NCBI GenBank assembly: GCA_020086605.1
Contig: JACBWW010000022.1
Location: 4,145,244-4,209,243 of the forward strand
Source: Lanius collurio
Taxonomy: Eukaryota > Chordata > Aves > Passeriformes > Laniidae
Length of the DNA: 64,000 nucleotides
Direction of reading: 5' to 3'
Under the pieces are notes generated by a model, which worked only from the letters and a program-made list of their open reading frames with translations, made no database searches and had not been told where the DNA came from. Numbering within the stretch: position 1 is the first letter of the stretch; each line of letters opens with the position of its first letter. Shown here piece after piece: positions 51,601 to 62,100 of the stretch. Made by a program: the position numbers and the translations under genes.

Positions 51601-53114
51601 CAAGGTCAGCCTCCTTGAAGAGGTGAAAAGTATTTTGGGTGCCAAATTGAATGACACTCACCATTTAATTTTTTTCCTCAAGCATTTATTTTCAGCTCAT
51701 GAGTACATCTATTCTGTGTTTTCCTGTTTTCCAATGGAGATGTGGCAATGTCATGAAAAAGACATTTCTAAACACCCTTAGTCCTCATTGTCAATTAGAT
51801 AATTTTGGAAGCATGAGTTTCTTATGTACTGGTAAAATAACAACAAATGAATCAAAATACAGAAAAGTAATCCTTTATAAAAATAAATTACTGTATTGCT
51901 TGCACAATTTTAGGATGTGACTAGACTACATTCCTGTTTTGTTTTGTATATTTGGGTGCTTAGAAGGACATGAGCTAAATCTGGTCCTTTTAACATTTTG
52001 CATAATAGGTGTTCACTTGCAAGGAAAATGCTTTATCTTTGAATGCTTCTGGGATGCTTTTAATTTAAACGACATTAATTACTTGCTGATCTTAAAAGAC
52101 AGCAATGGTTTCCACCATAATGTGGCTGCTATTTGAGATATGGTCACCATTTTTATTAGATTCCAGTGTTGAACTTTATTTAACCAAGAACCCTGGGGTT
52201 TACTTGGTGACATACAAAATGTGTGTTCATGCCTGTGTTTGAGATTTAAACACGCAGCCACTTTCTCTTTTCAAACAAAGGACATCCATAACAGCAATGT
52301 GAAGCCCTGTATTCAGTCTTTGTTTCCAGGATTCAAACCACTGTATTCAATTGAGAGAATTTCAGTATTGGTCTCTAACTGACATTTCCAGTTTTGTAAA
52401 CTCTCTTCAGATTGCTCAAAAAGCACAGCTGTCAAAACTATACATTTTGGTGGCAAAAACATTTTGAAGCAGAAAATGTTTTGTGGTTTGGATGGTTCTC
52501 CAGCTTTAAAGCCCAGTAACACAACATGAAATGCACCAGCATTAGAATAGTTCTCAAGCTGATTTCAATCAACCTGTAAAACATAGTTTTTAAAAGAATA
52601 AAAAATGAAAATGATTTTTAATTCCATCTGAACAATTTTGAAAGCTTTTGTTTTAGTGATGTGATAGTACACATGGCTTAACTGCCTTGAAACTAAGAGC
52701 AAAGTAAGGCAGACTCAGGTCCTTTTTCAGTCAATATAGTAGTGATCTTGTGGACCTTAAACTCACTGTTTAATGCATAAAAATACAAATAAAGTCATTA
52801 AGTGTTGACACTTTAAAAAAGAAAAGTTTGTGTTGGTAACTTAAACATGAAGCAGCACTGTATACAGATCTATAGATGTATCTGTATGATGCTATGACCT
52901 CTCTGAGTCCTGGGGAACCTGTTGTGCTTGTCCTGCTGCTTTAAGACTTGAGGTGTAAAGCTGACAACTTTCAGTATCTTATTTCAATCATCATTTGATC
53001 CTCAGACTCTTATAAACACAGCTCATGTGTTACCTGGACTTTATCACTTTGGCTGGTCTCTACTGCATGTTTGTATGATACATGGCACTCACTTGTGAAT
53101 ATTCTTTTTTCCAG
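48613..53114. other. Noncoding stretch, no gene seen
   Basis: AT-rich DNA with a GC-rich patch at 50480-50760 (described separately). An octamer (49462-49469) sits 19 bases upstream of an AATATAAAG, a promoter-like pairing without a recognisable transcript. Open frames are short. Confidence 0.65.
50480..50760. other. GC-rich patch of unknown origin
   Basis: About 280 bases rich in G and CTGTG/GGTGCC words, with almost no CpG. Both strands carry open frames of 80 to 100 codons as a by-product of composition. It could be a decayed repeat or LTR-like fragment, but I found no defining ends. It shares a general style, but no clear long match, with 36536-36730. Confidence 0.35.
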
Positions 53115-53206
53115 ATGAACAACAACTTTACAAGCAGTTTGTGGTGAAAGTTACAACACTTTAAAGGACACATAATCTGCTGTGCTGTTCAGAAATCCTC
53201 AAATAG
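53115..53206 (+). other. Candidate last coding exon or UTR exon (92 nt)
   Basis: ATTCTTTTTTCCAG ends at 53114, a textbook acceptor. Entered in phase 2, the segment reads EQQLYKQFVVKVTTL and then a TAA at 53162-53164. That C-terminus would carry a T-x-L ending of the class I PDZ-ligand type. The segment closes with ATAG followed by GTAAGAC at 53207. The stop is 42 bases before the donor, within the distance usually tolerated by nonsense-mediated decay. I cannot name the protein, and a 15-residue reading is easily produced by chance. Confidence 0.2.
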
Positions 53207-55752
53207 GTAAGACACAATCAAATTTTATTCTAGATTCAGTTTTGCCAGTCAGGCACCATTACAATTTGACAGGCATGATGTGATACAATGAAACCTGAAT
53301 GACATAACCCACTGTGACATATCTGATAGGCCAATGTAAAAAATTTAATAAATATTTCCAATAAGTTTGCTGTATTTGGCCTGTCATGGACCCAGCCATG
53401 CTGCAGTGTTCTGTCAATCTTTAAGTCAGGTATTTGGTCTTAAACATTACAAATATAACAGTTTGCTTCTTCATGGAAAGTTCCACAGGTGTTTCCATGT
53501 ACCCTTCCTGGATGTTCTGGATCTGAATAATGTTGCAACTGTGTAATTATTCCAGTGTAGGTGTGTGTAAATCATTGTACATGGTCAGTAGAGAGGCTGC
53601 TGAATATATGGAATCACTTAACCTGCTTACATATAATTTGCCTACCACTGATATACTGTGTTGTGGCTAGCTATGACCTAGTTGGCTTCTTTCTGAAGTT
53701 CTTGAAAAAAGTTGTTGAAAAAAAAAGAAAAGACACAGGTCCGGGGTTTCTTTCCTGCAATTTGTCATGACAGTGGCTTACTCAGAGAATTAAAAGAAAG
53801 GTATCTCCTCATCTACTCCTTTGGATTTACATTCTTGCTGCCATGAGAGGATTCTCTTCTAATTCAGTGAAAATCAGTTGGTACAGCGAAACTCCCAAAC
53901 CTCCTAAAGTGGCATTTAATACATAAAATTAACAGAACATAAAATACTTTTCAAAAGAGTTCTTCACACTAGCCCTTCAGCCAGATATCAGTTATGCCTT
54001 GCCCCCTTTTCTAACTACTTAAATTTAATGATTTGGAATACAGAGTTTTTATGTTTCTGGAGTCATCTAATTCTTGTGATTTTGGTGGGAATTGGCAGGC
54101 TCATAATTAGAGTGTGTTTATCATATCTGCATTACCTTCTTATTATGTAGAAAAACATTAATATTGCATTTCATGAAGTATTTGCAAATATTATTTCTAA
54201 GAACTTTATCTAAAAGCCTTGTAAATAATTTAAATTCTTTTAAACAACAAATAATGTCATTTGTGGCACTTATGAAAGAATTGTTTTTGCAACCTGGGAC
54301 AAAACTGCTATGTGGTCTATTCCAAACCAGCCCATGTAAGTGTTTGCTAAAAACAGACTGGGCTATGGAAACCAAAAAGCAATTTTCATGTGTTACTTAC
54401 TTTTCCATTTGAAATAAGGACCAAAAACTCATTATAAATTAATTTGTTATGTTCGTATAATCTTCTCCCCAAAAAACTTCTATATGTAAACCACTGTCAA
54501 AAATATAATGTATGATATGGATACACCAGTCTGTTCTGCAAAAATAAGAAACTCTTATCTCCATGTGATTCCAACTTTGAAGGTGACTTATGCTTTCAAA
54601 ATAAGTGTCCACAGAGTCACTCTGAATTCATATTTCATCTGAAATTCTTGCCCTTTATTATGGAATAACTTCATTGATGAAGGGCATTCAAATAACTGAA
54701 GTCCTGAAATGTGCTGGTTAAAGACAGGAATAAACTGTCCCCTACTCCTGTGTAGTAACTGCAACTGCTCAGCCTCCCAAGCCTGACATATCTGGAATAC
54801 CAAACCTCAATGCTCGTCTCTGCACAGAGCAGGGACAGCAGAGGTGAGCACTGTAACCTTTATTGCAAGTGGCCAGATGGTCCTGTTATTTCTGTCTCCT
54901 GAATAGATAATAGGTAGCTCAGGAAAGAGTTCTTATTGTCAGCTGAGATGTAATAGTTTCTGGAAATATAATATCACTGTTTAAATCTCTTCTTATTGTT
55001 TTAGTTGCTATCTAAAATAATTTTCTTAGGCACACTAGATCATACAAGATAAGTATAAATTAAAATATTGCATGCTATTGAATCATGGGAATACTACTAG
55101 TCTGTTTTTCAGGGAATAAGCCTCAGTTACAGGTAGTGTGATCTGGTATTATATTTAATGTAGCTACTTGTCATTATAAAGTGTTTCTGAGGTATTTTAC
55201 TTGACATGCATTACATTTTAGTAAAATTGATATATACATTTATAGGGAAGAAGAAGTAAAGACAGAATACAGGTTACAATAGGTTCCAGAAGAGATTTGG
55301 GGATGTATGTTGCTAATGAATACAAATCTTTGTAAGTTATATTGAATGGTTGCATTCAGCAAGTCCAAAAATATTTTATTTTGAAACCTGTAGCTGTATT
55401 CATCTGTTTCAAATCTCTAGCTGTGTTTTTGTCCATTTTCTACCTATCTGTTCTCTGTTGTACTTGAGTTTTTATGGCTTAGCCCCATGAGAATATCCAT
55501 AGGTAGTGCAGTGGCAGAGCTTGCTGAAACTTCTACCAGCTCACTGATGCTCACTCATTTTAATTTCCTCTCTTTTCTTCCTTCCTCTCGCCTTTCAAAC
55601 TTTGTTCAACAAACAGTCCAGAGATGCCTTGCTAGGTATTTATATTAGATGTGCTGACCACCATCAAAATGAAAAAAGTGGTTTTCACCAAAGACAAAAA
55701 GGAGTTACAGAAGTTAAATTAGGTTTTAACTGGTTGAGAATTGGCCAAATTC
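53207..55752. other. Noncoding stretch, no gene seen
   Basis: AT-rich DNA without a recognised gene, RNA or repeat. Open frames of 60 to 84 codons on both strands around 54121-54412 overlap and look like chance. Confidence 0.7.
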
Positions 55753-55890
55753 ATAGAATGTATTGGCTTGGAAGGGACCTTAAAGATCATGTAGTTCCTG
55801 CTGTAAACATTCATTCTGAAAGTAGCTTCTCCAAGGCTGCCCACCTCTTGAACTCCTTCAGGTGGGCTCCTTCTTTACTCACAGAGACAG
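55753..55890 (-). mobile_element. CR1 LINE 3' end, running into the gap
   Basis: On the plus strand the copy opens with CATAGAATG, then TTGGCTTGGAAGGGACCTT, AAAGATCATGTAGTTCC, CCAAGGCTGCCCACC and CTTGAACTCCTTCAGG, in the order of the reverse-complemented 3' region of avian CR1. The start is the CR1 3' hallmark (ATTCTATG on the minus strand). The sequence then meets the run of N, so its 5' extent is unknown. The open frames that appear to span the gap are artefacts. Confidence 0.9.
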
Positions 55891-56277
55891 NNNNNNNNNN
55901 NNNNNNNNNNNNNNNNNNNNNNNNNNNNNNNNNNNNNNNNNNNNNNNNNNNNNNNNNNNNNNNNNNNNNNNNNNNNNNNNNNNNNNNNNNNNNNNNNNNN
56001 NNNNNNNNNNNNNNNNNNNNNNNNNNNNNNNNNNNNNNNNNNNNNNNNNNNNNNNNNNNNNNNNNNNNNNNNNNNNNNNNNNNNNNNNNNNNNNNNNNNN
56101 NNNNNNNNNNNNNNNNNNNNNNNNNNNNNNNNNNNNNNNNNNNNNNNNNNNNNNNNNNNNNNNNNNNNNNNNNNNNNNNNNNNNNNNNNNNNNNNNNNNN
56201 NNNNNNNNNNNNNNNNNNNNNNNNNNNNNNNNNNNNNNNNNNNNNNNNNNNNNNNNNNNNNNNNNNNNNNNNNNNNN
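55891..56277. other. Assembly gap (387 N)
   Basis: An uninterrupted run of N. It begins inside a CR1 copy and ends directly before TGATAATTAACTATAC. The 387-base length does not look like a standard placeholder, so it may be an estimated gap size; the missing sequence probably includes more CR1. Confidence 0.99.
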
Positions 56278-59200
56278 TGATAATTAACTATACATTACAA
56301 TTCATTAAATATTCTTAATTCTGATGGGGGAACAAATGAGATTTATTATTAGCAATTGAGTTCTAGAGTGAGTGTGAGTGGGTGCATGGGAATATGTACG
56401 CCAGAAAAAATGTATGCAGATTAAATCCATTAGCAATTTTTTGCATACCTCATTAGGCAAAATATTAAAGCCTACTTAGCTCTTCTGCTGCTCTCATTAG
56501 ACAATCTAAACTATACTATTCCATACCATGGAAAGAAAAAAACAATCCCTGGTGTAGTGTCCCACAAGCGAATTCTCAATTCACAGCTGTCACACCAGCT
56601 CCTTGGGCTCATCATGTTTCCTCCTGTACTGTGGCATTGCTCAATCTGCTGAGAGAGCCTGGCAACTCTAGATGGGCTCTCTGGAAAACAAGTATGTTTT
56701 TTATTTCTTGTTACAGGAGTGTCCATGCACTCTGGCACTGTAAGTGGCTTAAAACCTGTGTAGCTCTATGTTGTGTGTTGAAAGTACTTCCCAATGGTAA
56801 TTGTGAAAAAAGTTTCCCTGTCAATCCCCTTGTCAGAAAATACAGAATTATAAAAAAAATGAAGTTTTCTGTGTGATGTCACTTGCTAGACTTTTTAATG
56901 GAATGATTTATTGGGTTGATGTTGGAATGTCTGGTGTGGCTACAACTGTGTTGTGGGTTAACCATCACTTTAAATCAGTTTAAGCCAATTCCACTGCTTT
57001 GGGAAGGGTTCCCAACTTGTCTTGACCCCAGCAGCTCATTCCTGTTCTCCTTCATGTGCTTATGCTGGCACAGAAATGGACATGAACGGGGGAAAATTGG
57101 CTTAAAAATATTTTGGGCAAAACAGGGCTGAATTAATTTTGATACAGTTAGGTTTGCTGTGCTAGCTCACCATCCAACCTAGCAAATACTCCATCACAAA
57201 AGAAGGGAAGGAAGTACAGGTTGAGGCTGTAGAGAGGGAGGACACAAAAGTGCTTCTTTTGGCTGTACCTGTCTTATAGCAGTCCAGCTTTCCATGATAC
57301 TGTGGCAATAATGCTATAGAGCTGCCTTTCAAAGGAAGCTCTATAAACCAAAGTTGAACAAAAGTAGGTGGAAAATTTTAAAGGGAGTTTGAGTGCAAGA
57401 ATTTGTCATTCCTTTTCAGGGAAAGGGGAAGAAATAGGATTTTATCTTGCTAATTTATTTACACACAACAAACAGTATGGAAGTACAAGCTAATATTATA
57501 ATAGTCCATTCTTAGTGATACTCTAAAATGTATGGAGAGACTTTCTTTAATCCTTTCTCTTCCTGTTATTTGACCACTCTTCCTGGTTTTGAGACTGAAA
57601 AGTGCTAAATATCTTTCATTCCATGCCCAAACCATTTTGTGCAATGCAAGCTTGCACAGTGTAGAAGTAAAGGGTTCTCTTAACTAGAAGATAGCAGGGG
57701 GAGGGGAAAAATTCTCAGTTGAGCGCTCAAGGTTGAGGTCCAATTAACTTTTCTTTCTTATTTGTGAGTAAAAATGCAGTAGAATCAGAAAACAGTAACA
57801 AAGGCACTTACTTCCTCTCCATGTACTGTATTAGAGCAGTATTTAATTTTCAAACTAGGTTAACAGTATTTTTAGCTTCTGTCCTCTCCTTACTTGCAGA
57901 TGCCAGAGCAGGTAGAATTTCCATTTTTACCTCACACTGGAAGCAGCAGTGTATAAGAGAACAGCTGAATTCTTGCAGCGCCACATGTAGTGTTCTTTTT
58001 GCTGCCTTTGATCATTTGTCATTTTGATCATTACAGTTTGAACAAAGTAGTTAATTGATCCTTTCTCATCGCTTCCTTCACGTCCTACCTGCTATCAGCT
58101 TTGGTAATTTCCTTTATATTCAAAAATGTACAGGAAATAGTACTGCAGCTCTTAGCACAGGTGGGTATGCCTCTCATTCTGCTGTGAGAGAAATGTTCCT
58201 GGCACCAGCTTGCACGTTGCTCACTTGGTCAGGAATTCTTTGGAGCCTCACCAGGGTGTAGCTTGTACCTCATTATGCTTTCTATAGCCAGTAGGTGCAT
58301 CTCACATGCTGAGAAGAAGGGCCAGAAGAAGGAATAGGCAGACAGGAAGATTTTGAACAAAGGCTCCTGAAGCCTGTGTCCTCTGCTCAGTCCCACAAAA
58401 GCAGATCCCATGTGGGATGTATGAAAGTGGCCAAGTAGAGGTTTGTGCTCTTATTGGCTCTGTGTAGACTTATAAGGGTTGTAGTTCCCAGGTATCCTAG
58501 TGAAATTGGGACAGTCTGGACAAAGCAGAAGCAATTCCAGTAATTTCTATAGGAGTACAGCCTGTACTGTCTCCACCTCACATGAGGGGAAGGGGCTGCT
58601 GGCTGCTTCTGACAGCATGGGATGCTGGTACACAGGCTGGAGAAGACATGGGCCCTCTGAAGTGGTCTAAAGAACGGAGTTTAACCATCTAAACAGAAAA
58701 ATCTAATTTTCTTCTTTTCCTTCTGTGTCATCTGGCAATCCAGGTAGGGTTAGAATCTCCCTCAGATGTTGCATGCTCTCTCTAGTTTCCCTGGCCTTGC
58801 CAAAGGAAGGGAATTCTGTCAGGTGATGGCATGTGAGCAAGTGCTCGTAGCTGTGGGGGAAGCTCATGGAACACAACAGGCCCTCAATTGCATTTGAAGC
58901 TGGGGATGGAACAGGAGAGAGGAAGGAAGAAGTAATCTCACTTTTTGTCAGGATTGCCTTTTCTCCCACACCATAACCCTTTCCTTAGTTAAACTGTGAA
59001 TACATTGTATGCTAAGCAAATAATTTCTCCTATTATACTTTACACGCAATTCTTCAAATCCAAAGGTCACCAGCCAGACATGTAAAATGACTTCATGAAT
59101 GACTTCAGCTCGTTAATCATGCCTTGGTGTAGCAGTGCCTCTCCTCTGTTCATTAGAATAACATTTCTTTGCACTTTATGGCAAACCATCATTATAATAC

Positions 59201-60886
59201 AGAACAAGGACAACAGAGTGTGAAAGACTTTTTTTAATGAGACTTCATAGCTGCTCATGGTTGGACTCCTCATCCTGTTTGCTCTTGAAAGAGCTGTCTG
59301 ACAAAGGTTCAGGATTTTACCTGATGAAGAGAGCCAGAGAGAGTTTCACAGGGAAAACTGTCAATGAGCTTACAGAAAACTGCATAAACTTGGCTGCCCT
59401 GTCGGCTGAACTGTCAGTCTTCAAACAAATGCAGAGAGAAAATCTTTAATTGTACTCACCACACACAAGACATTTTATGCTGTATCATTGTTATTTGCAG
59501 TTATTCTTAACTCACAGAGAAAAAACAACAGCTCAGGATCCACAGGATCCCCAGCCTTAATAAGGAGAAACTCTGTACTTTAATAATTACCAATTAATGA
59601 GGAAAATAATATATTAATCAGAACCTCTAACACCCAGTTGCATCATCAATGTTCTTGCTGTCATTTTAATATTATTTTAGTCCTTACCTTGGATATTCCA
59701 TAGAAATGGAATCGCTACAATAGTGTTGGACTCAGACAGCTAATTTAAATCTCTCTTAATAAATATTTTAAGGGATGTTAATAATATTTTAGAATCTGTC
59801 TTCTTTAGCTAGAATAATGAAATTGCAAAAATGGCTTATAGAGTTTTGTGGATGTTCATTTTTAATTAAAATGTTCTTCCCTGTTTTCCCCCAGGAGTGG
59901 AGCGACCTTAAGCACTAGCAAAGGATACCAAGGTTCCTCAGAAAAAGTACCAGGCTGACTATTGCCCACACTCATTTCCTGTCTGAGGCCAGTTCAGGTG
60001 CTCCCAACAAAAAATAAATACTTACAAATCTAGGCTCTAATCTTGTCCTCATGACAAAGTTTCAACTTCCTTTGAAGGCAAATGCAGTTTTAATTCATAT
60101 GGGAGACAGCATCAGAGCAGTTCTGCAATATGCAGATAGAGAAGTAATAAGGATGAGATATACTTATTTTATTGCCGGCCTCAAGAGATAAAATTGAACT
60201 TTACAATCAATGGATTTGTGAGGTGTTTGAAAATGATTGTTACTCTTTGCTCCACCATCTGTTTGTTCTTTATTGCCCATCTCCATTGGTTTTGATATAC
60301 TCTAGCTGTTATTTTTGCAATATACCTTTCATTTCCTATATATTGATTATTTTCTGTGTGTAATTTCCTAATATCTTTTTCTTCTTTCCCGAGTTTTGTA
60401 TCTGTTAATTCAGTCTGTGCTGCTGGTTACTAGATCCTGAAGCAAGTTTTACCCTAGGCTTCATCAGCCTTCTCCCCAGCTTTGCTGCTATCTTGTCTCT
60501 GCAGCTCCTTTGAAGTTCTGCATGAGCATCTTTTTCTTCTTCACTGGCCATGGTCTCTTTCACATGGGTAATGCATGGGCCATGCAAAGGTAAAAAACTG
60601 GGTTTTTTTCAAGTTTTTTCAGGCCTGGAGTGAGGAAGAGGCACTATTCTTTCCTCCTCTGCTCCCCCAAATATTTCTGTCATCACTGGGTGAAACAACA
60701 GAGGTATTGAAATAAAATAAGCTGTTCAAAGTGTAAAGTATGGTTACTAAAATATTCAGGACCTCCTTTTTTCAGTTGCTCTCTTCCCCAAATCACCAGG
60801 CTCCTTTTTGCTGCATCTCTTAGGCTATTCTCCATCTTTCTCTCTGATAGGCCAAGAAAAGGCTTTTTTTCTCTTGTAATCTCTAG
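56278..60886. other. Noncoding stretch, no gene seen
   Basis: No recognised gene. Overlapping short frames occur on both strands (for example near 57764, 58055 and 58703). A minus-strand AAG/GTAAGG donor-like site lies near 59688 without a convincing acceptor. TGACTTCA cores occur twice at 59088-59107. Confidence 0.65.
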
Positions 60887-60945
60887 TCCTCTTTCCCTTG
60901 TGTTGCTGTGATCTGCTTTGTCAAGTGATCAAAGTCCCTGTACAG
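60887..60945 (+). other. Candidate exon, plus strand (59 nt)
   Basis: GGCTTTTTTTCTCTTGTAAT and then CTCTAG (ending 60886) make a strong acceptor tract, and TACAG followed by GTGAGCTG at 60946 is a strong donor. Only the third frame is open (FPLCCCDLLCQVIKVPVQ within it). The surrounding DNA is pyrimidine-rich in general, which raises the chance of decoys. No homology is recognised. Confidence 0.15.
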
Positions 60946-61821
60946 GTGAGCTGTTGCTTAGTTACCACCTGCTTGGAATTCACTCTTGAAAAATTGCTTT
61001 GTCTTGAGAAGTAGCCATATCTTTGTTCCTTGGTGCTCCATTTAAATGGATGATCAAAGTTTATCAGCCTGCTCTATTAGCACAGTGTTCTGTGCAAAAC
61101 TTTTTCTTGTCACTTCTATGGATTTTAGGTCAGTCTGGAGAAAAGAGATGGAAGAGAAGGCAAAAATGCTCTGCAGTTTAGAGGGACTGTTTGCCAGAAA
61201 GCAATCCTGCAGGGAAACAAAGTACAGTCTCCAGCACCAAACAGTCTGAAAACAGCCAAATAAATCCAAAAGACAATGAAGATAATTTAATGTTGGGTGG
61301 CTGTGCACTGTCTAAGGGGAGGTGTGAAGATCAATGACTTCCACTGGATGGGAATTTCTTTTGGGAAGTGCAGGAGCCTGGGGGAGGTGGCAGAGATGAT
61401 CCTGGAGAAGGATCCAGCAAGTGCTGCATATTTCTCTTTTACTTAAACCAGCAAGGAGCAAATTCTCACTGTATAATTGCTCAAGTCCACAGCTGTATTA
61501 TCACTGTTTAGGAAATGTAAATACTGATTTGTGTGACTGATATATCAGTCTGATATCTGAATGTAGAATATATGCCTCTCTTGCACTTCTTCTGTAGAAT
61601 AGAGCTGTATTTTATGAGCTAGAGCAATTTTCCCAAGTAGCACTTAGATATTAGCTTCAACTAGCACACTTCATAATGCCAAGTAAGTTCTCCTAATACT
61701 CTTTTTGTGTTCACTAAGGCTGTTTTTATATTACTTACATATATGTTAAGTTCCTATAATCACAGCAATTGCTGTATAATCAATTTATTCTTAGAAATAT
61801 AGAAATACGCATCAGTAAAAT
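60946..61821. other. Noncoding stretch, no gene seen
   Basis: No recognised gene or repeat. The open frames near 61046-61308 overlap on opposite strands and are unconvincing. Confidence 0.65.
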
Positions 61822-62100
61822 TGTAGAATAGTTAAGGTTGAAAGGGCCCTTGGGAGATCCAACCCCCCTGCTCAAAGCAGGTATTTAGGGATGTGTCCAG
61901 CTGAATTTTGAATAGATCCAATAAGGGAGAATCTCCAACCAATCTGGACAATTCATTTCAGTTTTTGTTTATATTCATAGTTAAAGAACAAAATTTTTTT
62001 TAAAGTGGAACTTCCTATGTTTCAGTTTGTATCTCTTGCCTCTGATCTTTTCCCGTAGAGTGGCTCAATCTCCTTTTTTCCCCATCAGTAATTTACACAT
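61822..62100 (-). mobile_element. CR1 LINE 3' fragment (about 280 bp)
   Basis: The longest transposon relic here. The plus strand begins TAGAATAG, then GGTTGAAAGGGCCC, GGGAGATCCAACCCCC, CTGCTCAAAGCAGG, GTGTCCAGCTGAATTTTGAA, GTGGAACTTCCTATG, TTTCAGTTTGTATCTCTTGC and GAGTGGCTCAATCTCC. That is the reverse complement of the 3' part of a chicken-type CR1, in order. Insertions such as a T-run near 61995 show decay. Only the 3' end is present, as expected for 5'-truncated CR1 copies, and there is no poly-A. Confidence 0.92.

Noticed and set aside
55602..56318. Apparent 238-codon open frame
   Set aside because: Most of it is the N run, which cannot contain stops, and the readable part is partly CR1. 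It is an artefact.
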